64,000 nucleotides of DNA, from the NCBI GenBank assembly GCA_023443285.1, contig JAEZVB010000050.1:1-64000 (forward strand), read 5' to 3'. Each line of letters begins with the position of its first letter. Positions within the stretch are counted from its first letter, which is position 1. The notes beneath the pieces are model-generated. The model searched no databases. It saw only the letters and a list, made by a program, of their open reading frames with translations, and had not been told where the DNA came from. The DNA comes from Bacillota bacterium (GTDB taxonomy: Bacteria > Bacillota > Negativicutes > Sporomusales > Sporomusaceae). Made by a program: the position numbers and the translations under genes. This document shows, in pieces, positions 56,088 through 64,000 of this stretch.

Positions 56088-56957
56088 TTAATTTGTAGCA
56101 ATTTCTTGCAAAATAATTGCAAGCTCAGCTGAAGAAAACTGGTATTTTTCGCTGCAGAAATGACAACATACTTCTGCTTGTCCTTCAGCAATCATTGCTT
56201 TTATTTCGTCAGCTCCAAGACTAATTAGCATGTTCTCTACCCGCTGCCGTGAACATTGACAGTTAAATGAAAGCTCTAATGGATCATAGGTTTTGATAGG
56301 CAGTCCGGCAAATACCGTTTCTAGGATACCAGTGGCATCTTTGCCTTCACTAATCATCTGGGAAACCGGCGGCAAATGCTGCAGATTGGCTTCAAGCTGC
56401 TCGATTGCATCCTCTTCTGCGCCAGGCAGTGCTTGAATAAAGAACCCGCCTGCCGCCGCGACGGTTGTATCAGGCGCGATCAAAACGCCTAAGGCAACGC
56501 TTGACGGCGTTTGTTCAGATACGGTAAGGTACTGGGTTATATCTTCTGCTATTTCACCGGAAACCAGTTCAACGCTTCCGGTAAAGGGCTGCTTTAGTCC
56601 GACAAAGCGGGTAACATAAATGTGCCCTTTGCCTACTGCCTGTCCGACATCCCATTTACCTTGCTTCAAAGGCAGATCGACAAAGGGATTTCTGACATAC
56701 CCGCGTACTGAGCCGTCAGGGTAGGCATCAGTGACTATCTCTTTTAGCGGACCATCTCCAGATATTCTCACAGTCAGGCTTTCCTGTGTTTTTAAGTTAG
56801 CTGCTAATAACAAGGCACCTGTCATGGTACGCCCCAGTGCAGCTGTGGCAAGTGGAAAACACTCATGCCTACGTCGTGCTTCTTCCACTAGGTTAGTGGT
56901 AACAGCCGCAAAGGCACGAATTCCGGGCGTTGTCGCCCGGATAAGATGATCATGCAT
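56088..56957 (-). CDS. hslO: 33-kDa redox-regulated chaperonin Hsp33
   Basis: A 289-residue cytosolic chaperone that is switched on by oxidation. The zinc-binding redox centre is present near the C-terminus: FNCQCSRQR and later CCHFCSEKY. The length is normal. Its operon partner is not obvious, and the phosphodiesterase gene upstream lies 15 bases away. CGGAGGTTA precedes the ATG. Confidence 0.95.
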   Translation of the reverse strand: MHDHLIRATTPGIRAFAAVTTNLVEEARRRHECFPLATAALGRTMTGALLLAANLKTQESLTVRISGDGPLKEIVTDAYPDGSVRGYVRNPFVDLPLKQGKWDVGQAVGKGHIYVTRFVGLKQPFTGSVELVSGEIAEDITQYLTVSEQTPSSVALGVLIAPDTTVAAAGGFFIQALPGAEEDAIEQLEANLQHLPPVSQMISEGKDATGILETVFAGLPIKTYDPLELSFNCQCSRQRVENMLISLGADEIKAMIAEGQAEVCCHFCSEKYQFSSAELAIILQEIATN

Positions 56958-56972
56958 AGTAACCTCCGAATG

Positions 56973-57530
56973 TTAGGCCAAAACCTCAGACTGAAGTGGC
57001 TGGCCTGTTGCTATTTCTAGTATTTCAACTTTGTTGTCCTTTATCCAAGCAATGGTACCAAAACCGTCCTGTCGTTTAGTCATGCCAGGTGAGCCTGGGT
57101 TTACATAGATAATTCCATTATGCTTTTCCATGGCGGCAATATGGGTATGACCGGTAATGAAAATATCGGCTTTCATTCGCTGTGCCAGTTCATGTTTTGC
57201 TTCTTCAATAAGGTTATGGCCGTGAGTAACAACAATTCGTAAGCCATTAAACATTACATAAGTATAGGGCGATTGTATCGGCAAATTGAGAACCATACCA
57301 TCGACTTCAGCATCACAGTTGCCACAGGCGGTTACAATAGGAACCGGACAGTTATTAAGAACCTCTGCCAGTTGTTTAGGATTATATTCTGCCGGAATAA
57401 CATTACGCGGACCGTGATAAAGCACATCTCCGGCATGAATGATTAGGTCGGCATCGTGAAAATACGCAGCAAATACTTTATTCCAGGTTTCTAGACATCC
57501 GTGAGTATCACTGATTATGCCTATTTTCAT
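56973..57530 (-). CDS. Metallophosphoesterase (YfcE/MJ0936 family)
   Basis: A 185-residue metal-dependent phosphodiesterase. Motifs are SDTHG at the start, AGDV near residue 37, GNCDAE near 72, THGH near 105 and GHTHIA near 125. The substrate is a small phosphodiester; the exact one is not known. It lies 17 bases after ribH and 15 before hslO. Confidence 0.9.
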   Translation of the reverse strand: MKIGIISDTHGCLETWNKVFAAYFHDADLIIHAGDVLYHGPRNVIPAEYNPKQLAEVLNNCPVPIVTACGNCDAEVDGMVLNLPIQSPYTYVMFNGLRIVVTHGHNLIEEAKHELAQRMKADIFITGHTHIAAMEKHNGIIYVNPGSPGMTKRQDGFGTIAWIKDNKVEILEIATGQPLQSEVLA

Positions 57531-57547
57531 AGTACCCCTCCCCGGAA

Positions 57548-58018
57548 TTATAATCCCTTGAGCAGATTAGCCATTTCAATAGCGGAAACGGCAGCATCAA
57601 AGCCTTTATTGCCAGCCTTGGTGCCGGCGCGCTCAATAGCTTGCTCAATGGTATCGGTGGTAAGTACGCCAAACATAGTGGGAATACCGCTTTCTAAACC
57701 GACATGTGCTACCCCTTTGGAAACTTCGGCACAGACATAGTCATAATGACTGGTGCTGCCTCTGATAACAGTCCCAAGGCAAATAATAGCGTCATATTTT
57801 TTGCTTGCGGCCATTTTTTTTGCAGCAAGCGGAATTTCAAAAGCACCTGGCACCCAGGCAATTTCCACATTGTCTATGGTTGCACCATGGCGCTTTAGCG
57901 CGTCTATTGTGCCTCCAAGCAGTTTGCTCGTAATAAATTCATTAAACCGGGCAATAACAATACCAAATTTTAACCCCTCAGCGACTAAAATTCCTTCATA
58001 TGTTTTAATTGTTTCCAT
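57548..58018 (-). CDS. ribH: 6,7-Dimethyl-8-ribityllumazine synthase
   Basis: A 156-residue riboflavin synthesis enzyme. Blocks are [12 protein letters not shown] near residue 23, WVPGAFEIP near 55, [12 protein letters not shown] with the catalytic His near 82, and the late GTKAGNKG. It condenses the RibA and RibB products and forms icosahedral shells in the family. Its start overlaps the ribBA stop by one base, so the two are coupled. Confidence 0.96.
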   Translation of the reverse strand: METIKTYEGILVAEGLKFGIVIARFNEFITSKLLGGTIDALKRHGATIDNVEIAWVPGAFEIPLAAKKMAASKKYDAIICLGTVIRGSTSHYDYVCAEVSKGVAHVGLESGIPTMFGVLTTDTIEQAIERAGTKAGNKGFDAAVSAIEMANLLKGL

Positions 58019-59232
58019 TAGTTCTTCGCCTCCTCATATTGTTTCAAAAGATGTCCAAGTTTAGATTTTTTTGCCGACAAATAACGATTGTTGAATTTAT
58101 TAGCCATTATTTCGAGTGGCACCCGTTCGCTAATAGTTAAGCCATAGCCTTCAAGCCCTACTCGCTTGCGAGGATTATTAGTAAGCAGACGAATACTGGT
58201 TAAACCCAGGTCTGCAAGAATTTGCGCACCAATACCATAATCCCTGAGATCAGGAGCAAAGCCTAACAACTCATTGGCTTCAACAGTGTCTTTGCCCTTG
58301 TCCTGAAGCGCATAAGCCCGGATTTTATTAGCCAGCCCAATGCCCCTGCCTTCCTGACGCATATAAAGCAGCACCCCGCAGCCTTCTTTCTCAATACACC
58401 GTAAGGCATGTGCCAATTGATCTCCACAATCACAGCGTAGTGAACCTAACACATCGCCTGTCAAACATTCTGAATGGACTCTGACCAGCACATTTGGATT
58501 GTTGGCCACATCCCCTTTGACTAAAGCGATATGGCACTGGTTATCAAGCTGGCTTTCGTAGGCGATCAGTCTGAAGTTGCCATACTTCGTTGGAAGGTTA
58601 GTTTCGGCCGCCCTAGTGACAAACCGTTCGTGCTTTTTACGATACTTTATCAAATCGGCAATTGTGACAATCTTTAAGTCGTGTTTTTTTACAAACTCCA
58701 TTAACTCCGGTGTCCTGGCCATAGTGCCATCTTCATTCATAATTTCACAGATGACACCGGCAGGATATAACCCGGCCAGTTTTGCAAAATCGACAGATGC
58801 TTCGGTATGTCCGGTACGTCTAAGCACACCACCCTCACAATATCTGAGCGGAAAAATATGTCCAGGACGCCTAAGGTCACTTGCTACGGTTTTTTTATCT
58901 AACATTGTCTGGATTGTCATAGCCCGTTCGTACGCTGATATACCGGTAGTTGTAGTTTTTGCATCAACCGATACCGTAAAGGCTGTACCATGATTATCTG
59001 TATTCTCTAGTACCATTTGCCCGATACCAAGTTCATCCAGTCTACTGCCAATAACCGGCATGCAAATAAGACCTCGCGCATGAGTTGCCATAAAATTGAT
59101 GACTTCAGGTGTAGCTTTTTCGGCTGCAACTAATAAATCACCTTCATTTTCCCGATCTTCATCATCAATGACGACAATCATTTTTCCATTCTTTACATCT
59201 ACAATAGCTTCTTCAATGGTATTGAATTTCAT
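58018..59232 (-). CDS. ribBA: Bifunctional DHBP synthase/GTP cyclohydrolase II
   Basis: A 404-residue fusion. Residues 1-200 are 3,4-dihydroxy-2-butanone-4-phosphate synthase, with [11 protein letters not shown] and the [13 protein letters not shown] block. Residues 210-400 are GTP cyclohydrolase II, with the zinc Cys residues in [21 protein letters not shown] and the EGRGIGL block. It makes the first two riboflavin precursors. It is in the ribD-ribE-ribBA-ribH operon. Confidence 0.97.
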   Translation of the reverse strand: MKFNTIEEAIVDVKNGKMIVVIDDEDRENEGDLLVAAEKATPEVINFMATHARGLICMPVIGSRLDELGIGQMVLENTDNHGTAFTVSVDAKTTTTGISAYERAMTIQTMLDKKTVASDLRRPGHIFPLRYCEGGVLRRTGHTEASVDFAKLAGLYPAGVICEIMNEDGTMARTPELMEFVKKHDLKIVTIADLIKYRKKHERFVTRAAETNLPTKYGNFRLIAYESQLDNQCHIALVKGDVANNPNVLVRVHSECLTGDVLGSLRCDCGDQLAHALRCIEKEGCGVLLYMRQEGRGIGLANKIRAYALQDKGKDTVEANELLGFAPDLRDYGIGAQILADLGLTSIRLLTNNPRKRVGLEGYGLTISERVPLEIMANKFNNRYLSAKKSKLGHLLKQYEEAKN

Positions 59233-59277
59233 GTAAATTCCTCCGTTTCGTGTGCCAATGCCATTATAGCAAAAGCC

Positions 59278-59931
59278 TTATAAAGTAAATCCATGCTGTT
59301 CGAGAAATCCTAGCGTTATTTTTTCGGTTGGCTTGGTGGTTTGTTGCAATCCCAGCAACTTTTCCACGTACTTACCGATGACATCTGCTTCCAGATTGAC
59401 AGGTTCGCCAATTGCTTTCAATCCTACTGTGGTCATGGCTGCCGTATGCGGAATAAGCGATACGGTAAACCAGTTGTCACCATAATCTACAACGGTGAGG
59501 CTTGTACCATCTATAGCGATAGATCCTTTGGTTATGACGTAGCGCATAACTTCCGCGCCAGCCCCAATACGGACAATAACGGCATTATCATTTTGTTCTT
59601 TGGCCAGAATGGTTCCTACTCCATCTATATGACCACTAACAATATGGCCGCCCAAACGATCTCCTACTCGGAGCGTGCGTTCAAGGTTTACTGTATCACC
59701 CGCTTTGAGACCAGCCAATGCCGTTCGGTCGACCGTCTCAGGCATAACATCAGCAGTAAACCAGTCCTTACTAAACTCAACTACTGTCAGGCAGGTACCG
59801 TTTACGGCAATACTGTCACCTATTTTAACATCAGCAAGTACCTTACTGCCAAAAACCGAGAGACGAACTGATTTAGCCCCTCGCACAATTTGCTTAATTT
59901 TCCCCAATTCCTCCACAAGCCCGGTAAACAT
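59278..59931 (-). CDS. ribE: Riboflavin synthase alpha chain
   Basis: A 217-residue protein made of two similar halves, each with a lumazine-binding site; MFTGLVEELG starts the first and GGHIVSGHIDGVG the second. It converts two lumazine molecules to riboflavin. It begins inside the end of ribD (38-base overlap), a sign of coupled translation. Confidence 0.95.
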   Translation of the reverse strand: MFTGLVEELGKIKQIVRGAKSVRLSVFGSKVLADVKIGDSIAVNGTCLTVVEFSKDWFTADVMPETVDRTALAGLKAGDTVNLERTLRVGDRLGGHIVSGHIDGVGTILAKEQNDNAVIVRIGAGAEVMRYVITKGSIAIDGTSLTVVDYGDNWFTVSLIPHTAAMTTVGLKAIGEPVNLEADVIGKYVEKLLGLQQTTKPTEKITLGFLEQHGFTL

Positions 59932-61030
59932 CTCGTCCCTCCCGTCCGGTTATATAACCACTTATTAATATGTCTGTACCGATGGATTGTGTCATGATAT
60001 CCTCCATCAATATAGCTTGATCTACTCTTTCTACACCTATGCCACCAACCGGACTAGGAGCAGCTTTACCACCAAGTATTTTGGGAGCTACAAAACAGTA
60101 GACCTTGTCAATTAGATTATCTGCGAAGAGCGATGCATTGATAGTCGCACCGCCTTCAACAAACACACTGGTTATCCGGCGCTCTCCCAAAGCTTTGAAC
60201 AATTGACGCAAATTAACACCGCGTGGCGTCTGTTCAAGCACTAACACCTCTACCCCCAGGTTACGTAGTGCCTCCACCCGCTCTGGTGGTGCCTCCTGAC
60301 CCACGGCAACAATGGTTGGTGCCTGCTTGTCGGTTACTACGTTAGCCGCCAGAGGTGTGCGTGCCATACTATCTACGATAATTCGTACCGGGTTGTGGCT
60401 GCCTTCCGGCAAACGGGTGGTCAATTTGGGGTTATCGGCAAGTATTGTGCCGACACCTACCAATATACCATCATAGATATTGCGAAGTTTATGTACATAC
60501 TCGCGGGCATCTGAGCACGTTATCCACTGCGAGTGTCCAGTATAGGCGGCAATTTTACCGTCAAGCGACATCGCCGTCTTTAGAATAGCAAACGGCATAC
60601 CAGTGGTAATCCATTTTAAAAATACTTCATTGATCCTGGCGGCTTCAGCTGCTAGTATTCCTTCAACTACCTCAATACCGGCTGTGCGAAGCCGCGCGAG
60701 GCCATTGCCGGCAACCTCAGGGTTAGGATCAGTCATGGCGACAACAACTTTTTTTACGCCAGCTTTAATTAAAGCATCGGCACAAGGCCCGGTTCGGCCA
60801 TAATGGGAGCATGGTTCAAGGGTTACATATATTGTCGCACCTCGCGCTAATTCACCGGCTTGTGCTAAAGCATGAATTTCCGCATGCGGGGTACCGGCCT
60901 GACGATGCCAGCCTTGGCCGACAATGTGACCATCTTTTACAATAACGGCACCCACTAATGGATTGGGGCTAGTTCGCCCTGTTGCATACTGCGCAATGGT
61001 AAGTGCCTGTTGCATGTAGTATTCGTTCAT
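59894..61030 (-). CDS. ribD: Riboflavin-specific deaminase/reductase
   Basis: A 378-residue bifunctional protein. The N-terminal deaminase has HAEIHALAQAG (zinc His and catalytic Glu) and PCSHYGRTGPC (zinc Cys). The C-terminal reductase has KTAMSLDGKIA and the VEGGATINASL block. It performs the second and third steps of riboflavin synthesis. ATG 61030 has GGAGGATGC upstream. It is the first gene after the FMN riboswitch. Confidence 0.96.
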   Translation of the reverse strand: MNEYYMQQALTIAQYATGRTSPNPLVGAVIVKDGHIVGQGWHRQAGTPHAEIHALAQAGELARGATIYVTLEPCSHYGRTGPCADALIKAGVKKVVVAMTDPNPEVAGNGLARLRTAGIEVVEGILAAEAARINEVFLKWITTGMPFAILKTAMSLDGKIAAYTGHSQWITCSDAREYVHKLRNIYDGILVGVGTILADNPKLTTRLPEGSHNPVRIIVDSMARTPLAANVVTDKQAPTIVAVGQEAPPERVEALRNLGVEVLVLEQTPRGVNLRQLFKALGERRITSVFVEGGATINASLFADNLIDKVYCFVAPKILGGKAAPSPVGGIGVERVDQAILMEDIMTQSIGTDILISGYITGREGRDVYRACGGIGEN

Positions 61031-61073
61031 AGAGCATCCTCCAATGAATCGGAAATATAAGAAAAGACTTTGA

Positions 61074-61121
61074 TAATATAAAAAACTGTTGATTAGCTTT
61101 GGGGCTATCAACAGTTTAATA
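61074..61121 (-). terminator. Terminator in the rib operon leader
   Basis: AAACTGTTGATAGC pairs with GCTAATCAACAGTTT on the minus strand (one bulge), followed by a T-rich run. It lies between the FMN aptamer and ribD and is its expression platform. Confidence 0.85.
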
Positions 61122-61157
61122 GGCAATGTGGTTGGGAAATGCCAATATGGCAGACCT

Positions 61158-61292
61158 TACGCCTTTTACCATCCAGACTATACTGTCGGCTCTGGACTTA
61201 AACCAGATCAACCGTAAAAACGGCTCGCGGGCTATACCGCCGGTCAGGAATTAAAAGATTTTACTCTTTTTCACCTTGCCCCAAAGGCTTTC
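61158..61292 (-). ncRNA. FMN riboswitch (RFN element)
   Basis: On the minus strand the RFN blocks appear in order: TTGGGGCAAGGTGAAA, TTCCTGACCGGCGGTATAGCC, GCGAGCC, TCTGGTTTAAGTCCAGAGCCGACAG-like text, and GTCTGGATGGTAAAAGG. It binds FMN and stops expression of ribDE-ribBA-ribH when FMN is plentiful. A terminator follows at 61074-61121. Confidence 0.95.
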
Positions 61293-61350
61293 GTATGTAG
61301 TTTTGTTCAAAAAATAACTTTCTACCAATATGTTACCATAAATCAAAAGC

Positions 61351-62001
61351 TTACGCAAGACCTCGAATGTCTCTTATTGCCTGCGTCATATCTTGCGCTC
61401 CGTATACTGCCGATCCAGCCACTAAAACATTTGCACCTGCTGCAACTACTTGCCGGGCAGTACTTGCATTTATTCCGCCGTCCACTTCAATGTAAGCGGT
61501 GAGTCTACGCTGGTCAAGCTGTGCCTTTAAACGAGCGATTTTATCAACGGCTCCCGGAATAAACTTTTGTCCGCCATAACCTGGATTAACACTCATGATA
61601 AGAATCATATCTACATCCTCAAGTACATCTTCAATTACAGCTAACGGCGTAGACGGGTTTAAGGATACACCAGCCTGTTTTCCGTGCTCTTTAATAGTTT
61701 GAATCAAGCGATGCAAATGAGGAGCAGTTTCGGCATGAACAGTAATAATATCAGCTCCGGCCTGTACGAAGGGTTCGATTAAATCCTGCGGATTTGTAAC
61801 CATTAGGTGAACATCAAACGGTAATCTGGTTACTTTGCGAATAGCAGCGACAACCGGCGGTCCAAATGTCAGGTTAGGCACAAAATGCCCATCCATAACA
61901 TCAATATGAACCCAATCAGCCCCAGCTTCCTCGATCTTAATGATCTCATTAGCCAACTGCGAAAAATCAGCAGATAATATTGATGGTGCGACTTTAATCA
62001 T
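61351..62001 (-). CDS. rpe: Ribulose-phosphate 3-epimerase
   Basis: A 216-residue TIM-barrel enzyme of the pentose phosphate pathway. SILSADFSQLANEI at the start, HIDVMDGHFVPNLTFGP near residue 33, MSVNPGYGGQKF near 140 and EVDGGIN near 173 hold the metal and catalytic residues. It is followed by the rib leader downstream and preceded by rsgA, a usual Firmicutes order. Confidence 0.96.
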   Translation of the reverse strand: MIKVAPSILSADFSQLANEIIKIEEAGADWVHIDVMDGHFVPNLTFGPPVVAAIRKVTRLPFDVHLMVTNPQDLIEPFVQAGADIITVHAETAPHLHRLIQTIKEHGKQAGVSLNPSTPLAVIEDVLEDVDMILIMSVNPGYGGQKFIPGAVDKIARLKAQLDQRRLTAYIEVDGGINASTARQVVAAGANVLVAGSAVYGAQDMTQAIRDIRGLA

Positions 62002-62010
62002 AGTATTTAT

Positions 62011-62889
62011 TTAGTATCCTTTCTTGCTTTCTCTAATTTCATTCAATATTTCAAGATAAGACTGATATCGCTCTGCATGAATATGCCCTTTTGCTACAGC
62101 CTGTTTAACTGCACATTGAGGTTCCTTATAGTGAATACAGGAATTGAATTTGCAGTTAGGCGCTATGGGTGAAATCTCCGGAAAGTAATCCATTAGATGG
62201 GCTTCTTCCATATCAGAGAATTCAGTAAAGCTGAACCCCGGAGTATCTACGACAAAACCACCACCTGCAAAGGGCAAAAGCTCTGCAAACCTTGTGGTAT
62301 GTTTACCACGACCAATTTTCTGACTGACTTCACCGGTAGTAAGTGCAAGACCAGGCTGAACAGCATTAAGTATGGTAGATTTTCCAGCACCTGAAGGGCC
62401 TGCAAAAACGGTAATTTTGTCATGTAGCTGTGCGCGCAATTGCTCAATACCTGCACCTGACTTAGCAGCTACGCGGAGAACCTTGTAACCAATTTGTTCA
62501 TAACGCTCCACGACGTTAGCCAGCGCATCAGTATCCGCCAAATCGATTTTATTGACACATATAATTATCTCAAGCTCTGAGAATTCAGCAATTACCAAAA
62601 ATCGGTCAATTAAAGCTGGATTAATGTCAGGATTAACAGCGGCAAAAGTCAAAACAACCTGGTCGATATTGGCAACCATGGGACGCTTTAGCATGCTACG
62701 TCTAGGCAGTATCTCCTCAATAATGCCTTTTTCTGGTCCGGTTAGTGTATAGGTCACTTCATCCCCTACGATAAGGGAAAATCGGCCTTTCTTAAACCGA
62801 CCGCGCAAATTGCAAGTAACAATTTTGCTGCCTGACTGTATATAGTAGTAACTATTATAGGCTTTTACTACAATACCGTTCTGCACACA
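62011..62889 (-). CDS. rsgA: Ribosome small subunit-dependent GTPase A
   Basis: A 292-residue circularly permuted GTPase that helps mature the 30S subunit. An OB-fold N-terminus is followed by the G4 motif (CVNKIDL), G1 (GPSGAGKST), G2 (TGEVSQK) and G3 (DTPGF), and a zinc-binding end with NCKFNSCIHYKEPQCAVK. The start is GTG 62889, with AGGAGG six bases upstream. Upstream is the prkC-type kinase gene. Confidence 0.96.
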   Translation of the reverse strand, partial: CVQNGIVVKAYNSYYYIQSGSKIVTCNLRGRFKKGRFSLIVGDEVTYTLTGPEKGIIEEILPRRSMLKRPMVANIDQVVLTFAAVNPDINPALIDRFLVIAEFSELEIIICVNKIDLADTDALANVVERYEQIGYKVLRVAAKSGAGIEQLRAQLHDKITVFAGPSGAGKSTILNAVQPGLALTTGEVSQKIGRGKHTTRFAELLPFAGGGFVVDTPGFSFTEFSDMEEAHLMDYFPEISPIAPNCKFNSCIHYKEPQCAVKQAVAKGHIHAERYQSYLEILNEIRESKKGY

Positions 62890-62909
62890 TGGCCTCCTAA
62901 TCAAAATAG

Positions 62910-64000
62910 TTAAATTGTTTGCTCTTGCAGCAATTTCTCATTTACATAAACTTGAACGCGTACCTGCCCGGTGCCCTCCACTGTTTTTTCAATTCGTTCA
63001 CCCGGTTTGTGTGTGCCTTCATAAGCAATTCGACGGCCATTGGTGTCAGTTACTACAATTTGCAGGGTTTGGCGTGCTGGTCCGTCCGGTACGGTTACTT
63101 GGACGACCGCTCGCCTTACTGCTCCTGGCACTCCTTTGGCAACAGAGAAATCCACTGTCGAGCCTTCCATTACTTCTGTAGCAGGCGGCGGATTTTGACC
63201 TACAATAGTTCCTGGAGGATATTTGTCGTTTGCTGTTTCTGTTATTTTCCCTTGCTTGAGTTTTAAGCTTTCCAGTTGCGTTGCTACTGTGCTTAAGAGC
63301 GAGCCTTGGAAATCCGGCAACGAAACTTTCTTAGGACTAGTTCCTTTGCTAATAACAATATCAATAGTTGTGCCTTTGGCTACTTGCGCTGGTGGACGGG
63401 GATTTTGGTTAATAACCGTATCTGGCTGCGAACCTTCCGCAAATTGTTCGTCAATACGCCCTAGTTTTAAACCAGAGTTTTTAATCTGCAACTCAGCATC
63501 ACGGCGACTGAGACCACGCAAATCTGGAACCACGGTAATTTCACCGCCTTTGCTGACAACGATGGTTATTGTTCGTTGTTCTTTGACGGTCGTTCCTGCT
63601 TCCGGCTGTTGAGAAATAACCTGTCCAGCCGGAACTTTGTCGCTAAAAGCATCTGAGACAGAAACTCTGAGGTTGTTGCTGATAAGAATATTTCGGGCAG
63701 TATCTACCTGCTTGCCTACAACGTCCGGTACCGTAATCTCATTGAGACTCCAAAATTTACCAAAGCCTAAAAACGCCGCCAGTGCTGAGCCGAGCAACAC
63801 CATAAGTAATATTCCCCACAACCAGGGTTTGGAAACTTTGGCCTCATTTAATACAGATGCGGGATGATTATTCGATTGCCGTGCAGGACTTAATTTAGCC
63901 TGTTCAGCTTTCTCCGAAACCGGCGGTAATATTTGGGTAGGAAAATCAGTGTGAGATAACCGGCGAGTATGGTCATCCCGTAAATAATTTTGCGCTAATT
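62910..64000 (-). CDS. prkC: PASTA-domain serine/threonine kinase, C-terminal part
   Basis: The frame is open to the window edge. It begins with a polar, Pro-rich juxtamembrane region, then a membrane segment (WLWGILLMVLLGSALAAFLG), then three PASTA domains (ITVPDVVGKQ..., VVPDLRGLSR..., VSLPDFQGSL...) and a C-terminal tail with QVYVNEKLL. This is the extracellular part of a PrkC/Stk kinase that senses peptidoglycan fragments. The kinase domain lies outside the window. The neighbouring rsgA and rpe genes agree with this. Confidence 0.92.
   Translation of the reverse strand, partial: LAQNYLRDDHTRRLSHTDFPTQILPPVSEKAEQAKLSPARQSNNHPASVLNEAKVSKPWLWGILLMVLLGSALAAFLGFGKFWSLNEITVPDVVGKQVDTARNILISNNLRVSVSDAFSDKVPAGQVISQQPEAGTTVKEQRTITIVVSKGGEITVVPDLRGLSRRDAELQIKNSGLKLGRIDEQFAEGSQPDTVINQNPRPPAQVAKGTTIDIVISKGTSPKKVSLPDFQGSLLSTVATQLESLKLKQGKITETANDKYPPGTIVGQNPPPATEVMEGSTVDFSVAKGVPGAVRRAVVQVTVPDGPARQTLQIVVTDTNGRRIAYEGTHKPGERIEKTVEGTGQVRVQVYVNEKLLQEQTI

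Overview
The window looks like a chromosomal segment of a low-to-moderate GC anaerobic Firmicute, most likely a member of the Negativicutes (Sporomusa/Pelosinus type). The basis is a Firmicutes-style set of leader RNAs (lysine, T-box, c-di-AMP and FMN), strong GGAGG ribosome binding sites, the order prkC-rsgA-rpe-rib, and the combination of FixCX, PduL and many ABC and radical SAM genes. The taxon is inferred from gene content and style and was not searched.

Left part, 1-11.6 kb, is an accessory region in decay. It starts with the 3' end of a group II intron and an unknown membrane protein. A type I restriction-modification locus follows: hsdM and hsdS are intact, but hsdR is broken by a frameshift and a large internal deletion. 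A GIY-YIG/DUF4357 gene with two frameshifts comes next, then two small unknown genes. Two copies of a 26-bp direct repeat bracket this island. Then come a MATE efflux gene between two copies of a palindromic repeat, a chimeric gene fragment, a DUF2975 pseudogene, a coiled-coil protein made of 11-residue repeats, and two copies of a roughly 135-nt element whose stems show compensatory changes.

From 11.6 to 24.3 kb lies a set of metabolic genes. A DUF364 metal-chelation protein and a ModD-like protein come first. Next is a complete branched-chain-type ABC transporter (livKHMGF) behind a lysine riboswitch and terminator. An AMP-forming acyl/aryl-CoA ligase behind a T-box leader follows, then an orphan BioB-like radical SAM enzyme. 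An IS1182-type transposase remnant, a secreted TPR protein and a viroplasmin-type RNase H complete the section.

From 24.3 to 45.6 kb nearly all genes are on the minus strand. They are a Nal1-type serine protease, a patatin phospholipase, a methyltransferase, a GAF-GGDEF diguanylate cyclase, PduL, and an ASCH protein. A methionine salvage and SAH recycling cluster follows (aminotransferase, mtaD, ahcY, mtnA, mtnP). After it come a PpaX-like phosphatase, surE, queE-queD, a family 2 glycosyltransferase, pssA-psd, tagA, a class A penicillin-binding protein and, on the plus strand, a polysaccharide deacetylase.

From 45.6 to 64 kb is mostly housekeeping: guaB, a 3D-domain cell-wall protein under a c-di-AMP riboswitch, orphan fixCX, a tautomerase, a double-repeat protein next to a HipA-like kinase, a TVP38 membrane protein, recG, rpmB, hslO, and the ribDE-ribBA-ribH operon under an FMN riboswitch. 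It ends with rpe, rsgA and the PASTA part of a PrkC-type kinase cut by the window edge.

The most interesting signals are the lysine riboswitch in front of a branched-chain-type transporter, the T-box in front of a CoA ligase, and the covarying repeat element in the accessory region.
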